64,000 bases of DNA. Source: Tundrisphaera lichenicola (lineage in GTDB: Bacteria; Planctomycetota; Planctomycetia; Isosphaerales; Isosphaeraceae). Below are positions 42,513 to 50,689 of the stretch, in pieces (the first letter of the stretch is position 1; each line of letters begins with the position of its first letter). The notes beneath the pieces are model-generated. The model was not told where the DNA came from. It worked only from the letters and a program-made list of their open reading frames with translations, and did no database searches. The stretch is taken from positions 1,612,001 through 1,676,000 of the forward strand of contig NZ_CP195106.1 of NCBI RefSeq assembly GCF_051175385.1, written 5' to 3'. The position numbers and the translations under genes are program-made.

Positions 42513-43769
42513 ATGACCGCCGACGGCCCTTTTGAAGATCCCCGGATGCGCGGATTCCGATCGCGGGTTTCGGTGGAGGCCGTCGTCAAGGTCATCGATA
42601 CCCGAATTGTCCGGCTCGAACCGGAATCAGTCACCCTCGATCACCTGGCGGGACGTGTCCTCTCGGCCGGTGTGACTTCTTCCGTCTCGGTCCCGGCTTT
42701 CGACCGGGCGGCCATGGATGGGTACGCGCTCCGAGGCGAGGAAACTTTCGGGTCGGATGCTTACAACCCGATTTCTTTTCAGGTCGTCGGTCGGGTCCGA
42801 CCCGGAAAGGAACCGGACCATGTCGTCGGGGCCGGTGAGGCCTCCGAAATCGCGACGGGAGCCCCTTTGCCCTCGGGGGCCGACACGGTCGTGAAGGTGG
42901 AGGCCACCGAATTTGAAGGCTCCATCGTGCGAGTCTTCGAACCCACGCCACCGGGTCGACACGTCGGTCTTCGGGGGGAGGATATTTCCAGGGGGACGGA
43001 GGTCTTGCGAGCTGGTCGAGTCCTCCGCCCGCAGGATCTCGGGATCCTGAGCGCGATCGGGGCGGGCCGAGTCGAGGTCATCCGGCGACCTGAAGTGGTC
43101 ATCCTGGTGACTGGGGATGAGCTTTTGCCGAGCGGTCGGGCTCCCGAATCGAATATGATTGCCGATGCCAACTCGCCGATGCTGGCAGCCCTGGTCCGTC
43201 GCGATGGGGGGATCCCTCGGGTCATCGGGCCTTTGCTGGATGATCGCAAAGGGATTCGGTCGTCCATGCTCGATGCTTTGAAGAACTCCGACTGCTTGAT
43301 GATTTCCGGAGGAAGCTCGACCGGGCCGGAAGATCATGCTCCGGGTTTGCTGGCCGAACTCGGCGAACTCACAATTCATGGAATCGCGATCCGGCCCGCG
43401 AGTCCGGCCGGACTGGGTTTCGTCGGCCGGGTTCCGGTGGTCCTCCTGCCGGGTAACCCGGTGAGTTGCCTCTGCGCCTACGACTTCTTCGCGTGTCCGA
43501 TCGTCCGGAGGTTGGGAGGGCGTTCGAGTGCATGGCCCTACCGGGCGTCCGTACTTCCCCTGGCACAGAAGTTATCCTCGGTCGTCGGTCGGGTCGATTA
43601 TGCTCGGGTTTCGATCGATCGGGGACAGGTCGTCCCGATGGCGATCAGCGGGGCCTCGATCCTCTCCAGCACCACCCGAGCCGATGGCTTCGTGGTGGTC
43701 CCTTCCAACCTGGAAGGCTATCCGGCAGGGTCCTCGGTCACGGTCTGGCTTTACGATCAGGACGGTTGA
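42513..43769 (+). CDS. moeA: Molybdopterin molybdotransferase MoeA
   Basis: 418 residues. Inserts molybdate into adenylylated molybdopterin. Domains: N-terminal FDRAAMDGYALRGEE and IATGAPLPSGADTVVKVEA, central MoCF domain with VTGDELLPSGRAPESNMIADANSPML and ISGGSSTGPEDH (GGxSxGxxD), then HGIAIRPASPAGLGFVGRVPVVLLPGNPVS. The second half is a standard MoeA C-terminus. ATG 42513 has GGAGG. Followed by a second moeA-like gene after 6 bp, and by mobA, forming a tight cofactor operon. Confidence 0.95.
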   Translation: MTADGPFEDPRMRGFRSRVSVEAVVKVIDTRIVRLEPESVTLDHLAGRVLSAGVTSSVSVPAFDRAAMDGYALRGEETFGSDAYNPISFQVVGRVRPGKEPDHVVGAGEASEIATGAPLPSGADTVVKVEATEFEGSIVRVFEPTPPGRHVGLRGEDISRGTEVLRAGRVLRPQDLGILSAIGAGRVEVIRRPEVVILVTGDELLPSGRAPESNMIADANSPMLAALVRRDGGIPRVIGPLLDDRKGIRSSMLDALKNSDCLMISGGSSTGPEDHAPGLLAELGELTIHGIAIRPASPAGLGFVGRVPVVLLPGNPVSCLCAYDFFACPIVRRLGGRSSAWPYRASVLPLAQKLSSVVGRVDYARVSIDRGQVVPMAISGASILSSTTRADGFVVVPSNLEGYPAGSSVTVWLYDQDG

Positions 43770-43775
43770 TCTCCC

Positions 43776-45710
43776 ATGCCTCGAGAGCAAGAGCAATTCC
43801 TGGATGTGATCGACCGAGACACCGCCGAATCTCGGTGGTGGGCCGTGATCCGGAGGGACGTCCTCCAGGCGACCGAGATCGTACCCTTGTCTGGCTTGCT
43901 CGGGAGGGTCCTCTCGAACGACGTAAGGGCCGAGGTTGACGTGCCGTTCTTCGATCGGTCGAACGTCGACGGCTACGCGGTCCGGGCCGAGGAGACGTAT
44001 GGGGCCTCGGAGGATTCGCCCCGGACTTTCCGGTTCAACCCCGAGGAAATTGCGACCGGCGTGGAGCCCCGGATCGTTGTGGGCTCGGGCACCGCAACCC
44101 CGATCGCGACCGGGGCGATGCTCCCCCGTGGGGCCGACTCGGTGGTGATGCTCGAGCATGCTCGGGTCGGGCTCGATGGCGAGACGCTCAACGTCCAGCG
44201 ACCGGTCACGCCGGGCTCGGGAGTGAGCTTCGCGGGGACCGACATGTCCTTGGGTGAGTTGGTCCTCCGCAAAGGAACCCTACTGACCTCGCGAGAGACC
44301 GGCGTCCTGGCGGCGATCGGCTGTTCCTCCGCATGGGTCGTCCGTCGCCCCTCGGTCGCGATCATCTCGACCGGCGATGAATTGGTCGAACCCGGCCAGC
44401 CAATCACTCCGGGCCTGGTTTTCGACAGCAACGCGACCATGCTGGCCGACGCCGTCCGCGAGCAAGGGGGCGACCCGGTGATGATCGGGATCGTCGGCGA
44501 CGACGAGAAGGATCTGGAGTCGGCGTTCGCCCTCGCCCTGGCCTCGGACGTGGTGATCCTGAGCGGGGGGACCAGTAAAGGGATGGGCGATCTCTCGTAT
44601 CGGGTCCTTGCCAGGAGGACACCCGGGATCGTGGTTCACGGAGTCGCGCTCAAGCCGGGCAAACCGATCTGTCTGGGAGCCGTGGGCACCTCTCCCGTGG
44701 TAATCCTCCCAGGATTCCCAACCTCGGCGATCTTCACCTTCCACGAATTCGTAGCCCCCGTGATCCGTCAGATGGCGGGTCTTCGCTCCGAAGCTCGCGA
44801 TACCATCCCCGCGAGACTGCCCGCGCGGTTCAACAGCGAGATCGGTCGGACGGAGTACGTCCTGGTCAACCTCGTTGAAGGTCCTGACGGGACGTCCGCT
44901 TATCCGCTGGGCAAAGGGTCGGGCTCGGTCACGACATTCGCCAAGGCCGACGGGTTTGTGACCATCCCGCGCAATCGGGAATTCCTCAGCTCGGGTGAAA
45001 GGGTCGAAGTCATCCGGCTCGGCCGGGGGACCGAACCGGCGGCATTAGTTGCGATCGGATCCCAATGCTGGGGGCTGGATATACTGCTAGGCGAGGTCCA
45101 GAAACGCGGATTTCCTGTTAAATCAATCTGGGTCGGTTCGCAAGGGGGACTTCTGGCGGCGGGGCGCGGCGAATGCGACCTGGCGGGCATTCACCTCTTG
45201 GACCCGGCGTCGAACGAATATAACCGGCCGTTTCTGCCGCCCAATGTTCGACTCTTGCCCGGTTATGGTCGAATGCAGGGGATTGCTTATCGGGAGGGGG
45301 ATCGGCGGTTCGATGGAAAAAGCGTCGCCGAAGCCATCGAAGCTGCATTTGCTGATCCCGATTGCCAGATGGTCAATCGGAACCGAGGGAGCGGGACACG
45401 GGTCTTGATCGACGAATTACTCGGAGGTCGTAAGCCATCCGGATATGCGGTCGAACCCAGGTCGCATAACGCCGTGGCGGCGGCCGTCGCCCAGGGAAGG
45501 GCGGACTGGGGGCTGGCGATCGATGGAGTAGTGAGTGCCTACAACCTGAAATTCATCCCGGTTCGCGAGGAGCGATACGACTTCGCGATCCCGCAATCGC
45601 GATGGGACCGGCCATCGGTCGTCGCGTTCCGCGAGATCCTCGACCAGCCGTGGATCCGGACGAATCTGGCCCAGCTCTCGCTCCGGATCGAAGGAGGATA
45701 CGATTCATGA
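43776..45710 (+). CDS. MoeA fused to periplasmic-binding-like domain
   Basis: 644 residues. The first about 405 residues are MoeA (FDRSNVDGYAVRAEE, STGDELVEPGQPI, LSGGTSKGMGDL, HGVALKPGKPICLG). The last 230 form a solute-binding-like domain (GSQGGLLAAGRGECDLAGIHLLDP and NRNRGSGTRVLIDELL, SHNAVAAAVAQGRADWGLAI), as in MoeA/PBP fusions thought to sense molybdate or tungstate, or to supply it. Its stop overlaps the mobA start (ATGA at 45707-45710). Two MoeA genes side by side suggest distinct metals, for example Mo and W; that is inference. No signal peptide, so the binding domain is cytoplasmic. Confidence 0.92.
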   Translation: MPREQEQFLDVIDRDTAESRWWAVIRRDVLQATEIVPLSGLLGRVLSNDVRAEVDVPFFDRSNVDGYAVRAEETYGASEDSPRTFRFNPEEIATGVEPRIVVGSGTATPIATGAMLPRGADSVVMLEHARVGLDGETLNVQRPVTPGSGVSFAGTDMSLGELVLRKGTLLTSRETGVLAAIGCSSAWVVRRPSVAIISTGDELVEPGQPITPGLVFDSNATMLADAVREQGGDPVMIGIVGDDEKDLESAFALALASDVVILSGGTSKGMGDLSYRVLARRTPGIVVHGVALKPGKPICLGAVGTSPVVILPGFPTSAIFTFHEFVAPVIRQMAGLRSEARDTIPARLPARFNSEIGRTEYVLVNLVEGPDGTSAYPLGKGSGSVTTFAKADGFVTIPRNREFLSSGERVEVIRLGRGTEPAALVAIGSQCWGLDILLGEVQKRGFPVKSIWVGSQGGLLAAGRGECDLAGIHLLDPASNEYNRPFLPPNVRLLPGYGRMQGIAYREGDRRFDGKSVAEAIEAAFADPDCQMVNRNRGSGTRVLIDELLGGRKPSGYAVEPRSHNAVAAAVAQGRADWGLAIDGVVSAYNLKFIPVREERYDFAIPQSRWDRPSVVAFREILDQPWIRTNLAQLSLRIEGGYDS

Positions 45711-46330
45711 TCCCAGGGGCCGTGGTACTCTGCGGCGGTCTGAGCCGGAGGATGGGGCGACCCAAGGCCTGGCTCCCGTTCGGGCCAGAGTTCATGTTGC
45801 AACGGGTGGTCCGTTTGGTCGCAGAGGCCGCCGGTCCGGTCGTGGTGGTCGCCGCGCCGGGGCAGGATCTGCCGGAATTGCCCCGAGGAGTGGCCGTGGT
45901 CCGCGATCCGGTTTCGGATCGAGGTCCACTCCAGGGACTCGCCGCCGGGCTGTCCGCCCTCCCGGAATCGGTCGAACTCGCGTATGCCTCGGGGACTGAT
46001 GTCCCATTTCTCCAACCTTTGTGGATCAGTAGACTGGTCGATTTGATCGGCGATCACGACCTGGCGATCCCTGAAATCGGCGGATTTCTCCACCCGCTCG
46101 CGGCGCTCTACCGGAGGGCGACCGTGCTTCCTGCGATTCAATCGTTGTTGAGCGAAAATCGGCTTCGCCCCGTCTATTTGCTGGAAGTCGTCCGTTCACG
46201 GGTGCTCGACGAATCGACGATGTCGATCATCGACCCCGAACTGGCCACTCTCAAAAATCTCAATCGTCCCGAAGACTACCAGCAGGCCCTGATCGATGCC
46301 GGCCTGGCCCGGGATTCGCTCGAAAAATAA
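45707..46330 (+). CDS. mobA: Molybdenum cofactor guanylyltransferase
   Basis: 207 residues. Attaches GMP to molybdopterin, giving the MGD cofactor used by formate dehydrogenases. N-terminus LCGGLSRRMGRPKAWLPFG is the nucleotidyltransferase signature; ASGTDVPFL has the metal-binding Asp (GxDxP variant). The C-terminal part is HPLAALYRRATVLPAIQSLL. ATG 45707 overlaps the MoeA-PBP stop and has AAGGAGG upstream, so translation is coupled. The selenoprotein formate dehydrogenase 9 kb away is the obvious client. Length is normal. Confidence 0.93.
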   Translation: MIPGAVVLCGGLSRRMGRPKAWLPFGPEFMLQRVVRLVAEAAGPVVVVAAPGQDLPELPRGVAVVRDPVSDRGPLQGLAAGLSALPESVELAYASGTDVPFLQPLWISRLVDLIGDHDLAIPEIGGFLHPLAALYRRATVLPAIQSLLSENRLRPVYLLEVVRSRVLDESTMSIIDPELATLKNLNRPEDYQQALIDAGLARDSLEK

Positions 46331-46773
46331 GAAGAAGTGATCGCGACCGATTTCGATCCTCGCGGGAGCCTGTTGGCTCATTACCACCGAATCGGACCGG
46401 TGATCGGTCGTGGAAGGACCTCTGGGTCGCCAGCGAGCCGGAAATCCGATAAACTGAAAAGAATTGCGTCCAAGTCCGGCGCCCCCGGAATTCTCGGATA
46501 ATGAAGGATATCGTCGATCGGTTCGAGATCGGCCCGTTGCTCCGGAGGCTGGATGACCGGGTCGGCCCGATGACCGGCCCCTTGGCGGGAGCATTTCCGG
46601 CTTTACAATAAAGGATAGATTGAAGTTTCTTCGGCCAGGAGTGCCCGTAAATCTTCCGCCTCGAAAATCGGGGGCGTGACCCGTTGGACCCCGCGCGGCG
46701 TACGGTGGATAGAGCGAGACGTTCAGAAGAGCCCCAGACCGGGATAGACCCGGTCGCCGTCGGAGTCGACCGC
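46331..46773. other. Intergenic region before clpC
   Basis: 443 bp. It contains a promoter-like pair at 46582-46609 and a 36-codon open frame (46501-46611, MKDIVDRFEIGPLL...) lacking a clear ribosome site. No CIRCE or CtsR-type direct repeat (GGTCAAA) was found. Confidence 0.55.
46582..46609 (+). promoter_or_regulatory. Candidate promoter of clpC
   Basis: TTGGCG (46582-46587), 16-bp spacer, TACAAT (46604-46609). The leader would be about 155 nt. The -10 is close to consensus. Confidence 0.45.
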
Positions 46774-49305
46774 ATGTATGAGCGCTTCACCGACCGTGCT
46801 CGCAAGGTGATGCAACTGGCCAATCAAGAGGCCCAGCGATTCAACCACGAGTACGTCGGAACCGAACACGTCTTGCTTGGATTGGTCAAGGAAGGCAGCG
46901 GAGTTGCCGCGAACGTATTGAAGAATCTCGACGTGGATCTGCGCAAGATCCGGGTCGAGGTCGAGAAGATCGTCCAATCGGGCCCGGATATGGTGACGAT
47001 GGGGAAACTTCCCCAGACTCCCCGGGCCAAGAAGGTGATCGAGTACGCGATCGAGGAAGCCCGCAACCTGAATCATAATTACGTGGGGACCGAACACCTC
47101 CTGCTCGGACTTCTGCGAGAGCAGGAGGGCGTGGCCGCACAGGTGTTGATGAACCTCAATTTGAAGCTCGAAGAAGTGCGCGAGGAGGTGCTCAACTTGC
47201 TCGGTCACGGGATGGACGCTGGCGGCGGTGGGGGAAGTGAAGGGGGAGAGCGCGCCGCCTCAAAGGGAGGAAAGTCCAAGACCCCCGCCTTGGACTCTTT
47301 CGGTCGCGACCTGACCGACCTGGCCCGGCAAAGCAAGCTGGATCCGGTCATCGGCCGCCAGAATGAAATCGAGCGGGTCGTACAGATCCTCTCACGCCGC
47401 CAGAAGAATAATCCGGTTCTCCTCGGAGAAGCCGGGGTCGGCAAGACAGCGATCGTCGAGGGGCTGGCCCAGATGATCATCGAGGGGAACGTCCCCGAAC
47501 TGCTCCGAGACCGCCGGATCGTCGTGCTCGACCTCGCCATGATGGTCGCCGGCACGAAGTATCGCGGCCAGTTCGAGGAGCGGATCAAGGCCGTCATGAA
47601 CGAGGTCCGTCGGGCCAAGAACACCATCCTGTTCATCGACGAGCTTCATACGCTCGTCGGGGCCGGCGGGGCCGAAGGGGCGATCGACGCCTCCAACGTC
47701 CTCAAGCCCGCCCTGGCTCGCGGCGAGGTCCAGTGCATCGGCGCGACCACGCTCGACGAGTACCGGAAGTACATCGAGAAGGACGGGGCCCTCGAGCGAC
47801 GATTTCAGACCATCGTGGTCGAGCCGCCCAGCAAGTCCGAAGCCCTGGAGATCCTCCGGGGGCTTCGCGACCGTTACGAGTCGCACCACCGGGTCCAGAT
47901 CACCGACGAGGCGCTCGAAGCCGCCATCGAGATGTCCGATCGGTACATCACCGGTCGGTGCCTTCCCGACAAGGCGATCGACGTCATCGACGAGGCCGGA
48001 GCCCGAGTACGCCTCAAGGCCATGACCCGCCCGCCCGACCTGAAAGATCTCGACGACCAGATCGAACGGCTCAATCAGGACAAGGAAGAGGCCGTCGCCA
48101 ATCAGGACTTCGAGCGGGCCGCGGCCCTCCGGGACCAGGCCGATAAGCTCAAGAAGAAAAAAGAGACCATCAACCGCGAGTGGCGCGAGCGCTCCAAGGA
48201 AGTTGATGGGACGGTCGATGAGGAGGTCGTCGCCGAGGTCGTCAGCAAGATGACCGGCGTACCGTTGACCCGACTGGAGGCCGAGGAGACGGCCCGACTG
48301 ATCGCGATGGAGAAGGAGCTTCAGAAGAAGGTTATCTCCCAGTCCGAGGCGATCAAGCGGATCAGCCAGGCCGTCCGCCGAAGCCGGGCCGGCCTGAAAG
48401 ACCCCAAGAAGCCGATCGGCTCGTTCGTCTTCGCCGGCCCGACCGGCGTCGGCAAGACCTTGCTCGCCAAGAGCCTGGCCGAGTTCATGTTCGGCAACGC
48501 CGACGCCCTGATCCAGATCGACATGTCCGAGTACATGGAGAAGCACAACGTCTCCCGGCTGATCGGGGCCCCTCCGGGCTACGTCGGCTACGAGGAGGGC
48601 GGTCAGCTCACCGAGAAGATCCGCCGACGTCCTTACGCGGTGCTCCTGCTCGACGAGATCGAGAAGGCCCACCCCGACGTCTACAACATGCTCCTCCAGA
48701 TCATGGAAGAAGGCCGGCTGACCGACAGCTTCGGTCGGAACGTTGACTTCAAGAACACCATCATCATCATGACGACCAACGCCGGGGCCGAGACCGGCGC
48801 GACCAACACGTTCGGCTTCCCCGGGAGTCGCGACGATGCCAAGTCCTATGAGAAGATGAAGGAAGACTTCACCGGATCGATCCAGAAGTACTTCCGTCCC
48901 GAGTTCCTCAACCGGCTGGACGACATCATCGTCTTCCACAGCCTGAACCGAGATAACCTCAAGGAGATCATCGACATCGAGCTGTCGAAGGTCCGGGGCC
49001 GGCTCCGCGATCGCGGCCTGGAACTGCTACTCACGCCCGAGGCCGAGGAACTCCTGATCGACAAGGGCTTCAACCCCGAATATGGGGCCCGGCCGCTTCG
49101 CCGGTCGATCGAGAATTTGATCGAGGACCCGCTCTCGGAGGACATCCTGAGCGGCAAGTACAAGGGCAGCAGCACGATTGCCGTCCGGGCCGAGGGCGAA
49201 GGGAGCGAACGTCGACTCGTCTTCGAGCCTGTCCAGAAATCCGAGACCGAACTGACCGCTGTCGGTGGGGGTTCCGAACCCTCCGCCGGCAATCCGAAGT
49301 CCTGA
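46774..49305 (+). CDS. clpC: ATP-dependent Clp protease ATPase subunit ClpC
   Basis: 843 residues. Hsp100 unfoldase that feeds ClpP. The frame is open from 46684, but ATG 46774 (MYERFTDRARKVMQLANQEAQ) is the family start. It has an N-domain with two repeats (about 1-150), a first AAA module with GEAGVGKT, a UVR-type helical insert (LNQDKEEAVANQDFERAAALRDQADKLK, about 430-460), and a second AAA module with GPTGVGKT, LLLDEIEKAHPD and MTTNAGAE. The UVR insert, in place of a long middle domain, separates ClpC from ClpB. clpP and an McsB-like adaptor are not in the window. The gene ends at a 19-bp terminator. Confidence 0.96.
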   Translation: MYERFTDRARKVMQLANQEAQRFNHEYVGTEHVLLGLVKEGSGVAANVLKNLDVDLRKIRVEVEKIVQSGPDMVTMGKLPQTPRAKKVIEYAIEEARNLNHNYVGTEHLLLGLLREQEGVAAQVLMNLNLKLEEVREEVLNLLGHGMDAGGGGGSEGGERAASKGGKSKTPALDSFGRDLTDLARQSKLDPVIGRQNEIERVVQILSRRQKNNPVLLGEAGVGKTAIVEGLAQMIIEGNVPELLRDRRIVVLDLAMMVAGTKYRGQFEERIKAVMNEVRRAKNTILFIDELHTLVGAGGAEGAIDASNVLKPALARGEVQCIGATTLDEYRKYIEKDGALERRFQTIVVEPPSKSEALEILRGLRDRYESHHRVQITDEALEAAIEMSDRYITGRCLPDKAIDVIDEAGARVRLKAMTRPPDLKDLDDQIERLNQDKEEAVANQDFERAAALRDQADKLKKKKETINREWRERSKEVDGTVDEEVVAEVVSKMTGVPLTRLEAEETARLIAMEKELQKKVISQSEAIKRISQAVRRSRAGLKDPKKPIGSFVFAGPTGVGKTLLAKSLAEFMFGNADALIQIDMSEYMEKHNVSRLIGAPPGYVGYEEGGQLTEKIRRRPYAVLLLDEIEKAHPDVYNMLLQIMEEGRLTDSFGRNVDFKNTIIIMTTNAGAETGATNTFGFPGSRDDAKSYEKMKEDFTGSIQKYFRPEFLNRLDDIIVFHSLNRDNLKEIIDIELSKVRGRLRDRGLELLLTPEAEELLIDKGFNPEYGARPLRRSIENLIEDPLSEDILSGKYKGSSTIAVRAEGEGSERRLVFEPVQKSETELTAVGGGSEPSAGNPKS

Positions 49306-49323
49306 TCGAAACCGATCGAATGA

Positions 49324-49365
49324 CCGACGGGCCGGGCGAGAGAATCCTCTCGCCCGGCCCGTCGG
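49324..49365. terminator. Very strong terminator after clpC
   Basis: 19-bp perfect inverted repeat (49324-49342 with 49347-49365) around a 4-nt AATC loop, between convergent clpC and the TPR-protein gene. Confidence 0.9.
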
Positions 49366-49387
49366 CTTTCGAAGGTTTGCCGGATCT

Positions 49388-50656
49388 TCAACGAGGCGGC
49401 TCGGGTCCGGTCCGTGCTGGAGCCGATCCCTTGTCAACGAGCCGCCCCCGAGCGTCATCGACGGACTGCCGGACGGGGTCGAGCCCAGCTTCGTCGGCGA
49501 GTCGGCCGGCCTTGTCGAGTCGTCCCATTGCCCGCTCTTTGTCCCCTGCCAGTCGGTCGGCGTCGGCCGTCAGGATCAGGATGCGGACCTGCTCGGGAAG
49601 ATCATTGGGGAAGGCCTGGCGGACCAGTCCGACGGCCTCATCCAGGATCTCCGAGGCGGCTTTCCAGTCGCCCTTTCGGCCCTGGACCTGGGCCAGCCGA
49701 ACTCGAGCCTCGACCTCGCGTTCGCGGTCGTCGGCATCTCGTGCTTTGTCTACTGCCTTCCGGGCCGTTTCTAGTGCCTCACCAACCCGACCGGAGTCCA
49801 GGAGCAAGCCCGCGATTGCGGTCAAGTCTTCGGCGAGAGATCCGCCGTCTTCGAGGTGTTCGTGCAGTTTGGCGGCTTCGAGGAATCGGGCCAGGGCCGG
49901 TTCGGGTCGCCCCAGGAGGATTAAGGTTGAACCGACCAGGGTCTCCATCCACGCGGCTTCCGCAGCTCGTCCCTGGTCTTCGAAAAGGATCTGGGCATCG
50001 GAGAACCGTTCCAACGCGAGTGAGGGATGATTTAATGAAGTCTCGACCTGGCCGGCGATCGCCCAGGCATTGGCCAATCGTTCCTTGTCGCCCAGTTCCC
50101 CCGCTAGTGCGATCGAGCGGGCGATATGGGATTGAGCGGCTTCGGCCTCACCTATTTCGATCAAGGCCCGGGTCATGACCAGCCGGGCGTCGGCTTCATG
50201 GTCGTGGTCGACAGCCTGCGTTAACAAGGGGAAGCAACGTTCGAGGCTTGCGATTCCATCTTCGATCCGACCTAATCGCATCTGACCCTTGGCGATCAGG
50301 AAGTCGTCGTACCCGGCGTATCCGGGATCTTCTCGCTTCAAGTCGAGGCCCCGGGCTTCCTTCCAGGAATCGATGGCCGACTCGTCGTCCCCCAACTCCG
50401 CCTGGCAGACGCCGATCGCCCGCAAGGCATAGGCTTCGTAACGAACATCGCCGAGAGCGGCCCGCGAGGCACGCTCGGCTCGATAGATCGCCATAGCGGG
50501 CTCCCATTCGCCCCGCTTGAAAAGCCGATCGGCCTCGGCCGCCTGACCCGCAGCCTCCGACTCGACCCGCTGCTTATCGAGGACCTGCGCGGGGAGAGGA
50601 CCGTGATGGAACAGACCGACGAGAAGCGCCCCTCCGAAGATCACGACGCGGTGCAT
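49388..50656 (-). CDS. Secreted TPR-repeat protein
   Basis: 422 residues. A signal peptide (VVIFGGALLVGLFHHGPLPAQ, cleavage near 24) precedes a protein made almost entirely of helical TPR-type repeats, for example AYALRAIGVCQAELGDDESAIDSWKEA and LAEDLTAIAGLLLDSGRVGEALETARKA. About 8-9 repeats are visible. No catalytic domain. Such proteins usually scaffold others in the periplasm. It is downstream (34 bp) of an MMPL-type transporter on the same strand, so it may assist that transporter; this is only a positional suggestion. Confidence 0.75.
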   Translation of the reverse strand: MHRVVIFGGALLVGLFHHGPLPAQVLDKQRVESEAAGQAAEADRLFKRGEWEPAMAIYRAERASRAALGDVRYEAYALRAIGVCQAELGDDESAIDSWKEARGLDLKREDPGYAGYDDFLIAKGQMRLGRIEDGIASLERCFPLLTQAVDHDHEADARLVMTRALIEIGEAEAAQSHIARSIALAGELGDKERLANAWAIAGQVETSLNHPSLALERFSDAQILFEDQGRAAEAAWMETLVGSTLILLGRPEPALARFLEAAKLHEHLEDGGSLAEDLTAIAGLLLDSGRVGEALETARKAVDKARDADDREREVEARVRLAQVQGRKGDWKAASEILDEAVGLVRQAFPNDLPEQVRILILTADADRLAGDKERAMGRLDKAGRLADEAGLDPVRQSVDDARGRLVDKGSAPARTGPEPPR

Positions 50657-50689
50657 CGTGTTGCCTCCTGAAGTGGACCAAGGCGTAAT

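Noticed and set aside
46501..46611. 36-codon open frame before clpC
   Set aside because: No ribosome binding site, and its end overlaps the likely clpC -10 box, so coding is not supported.
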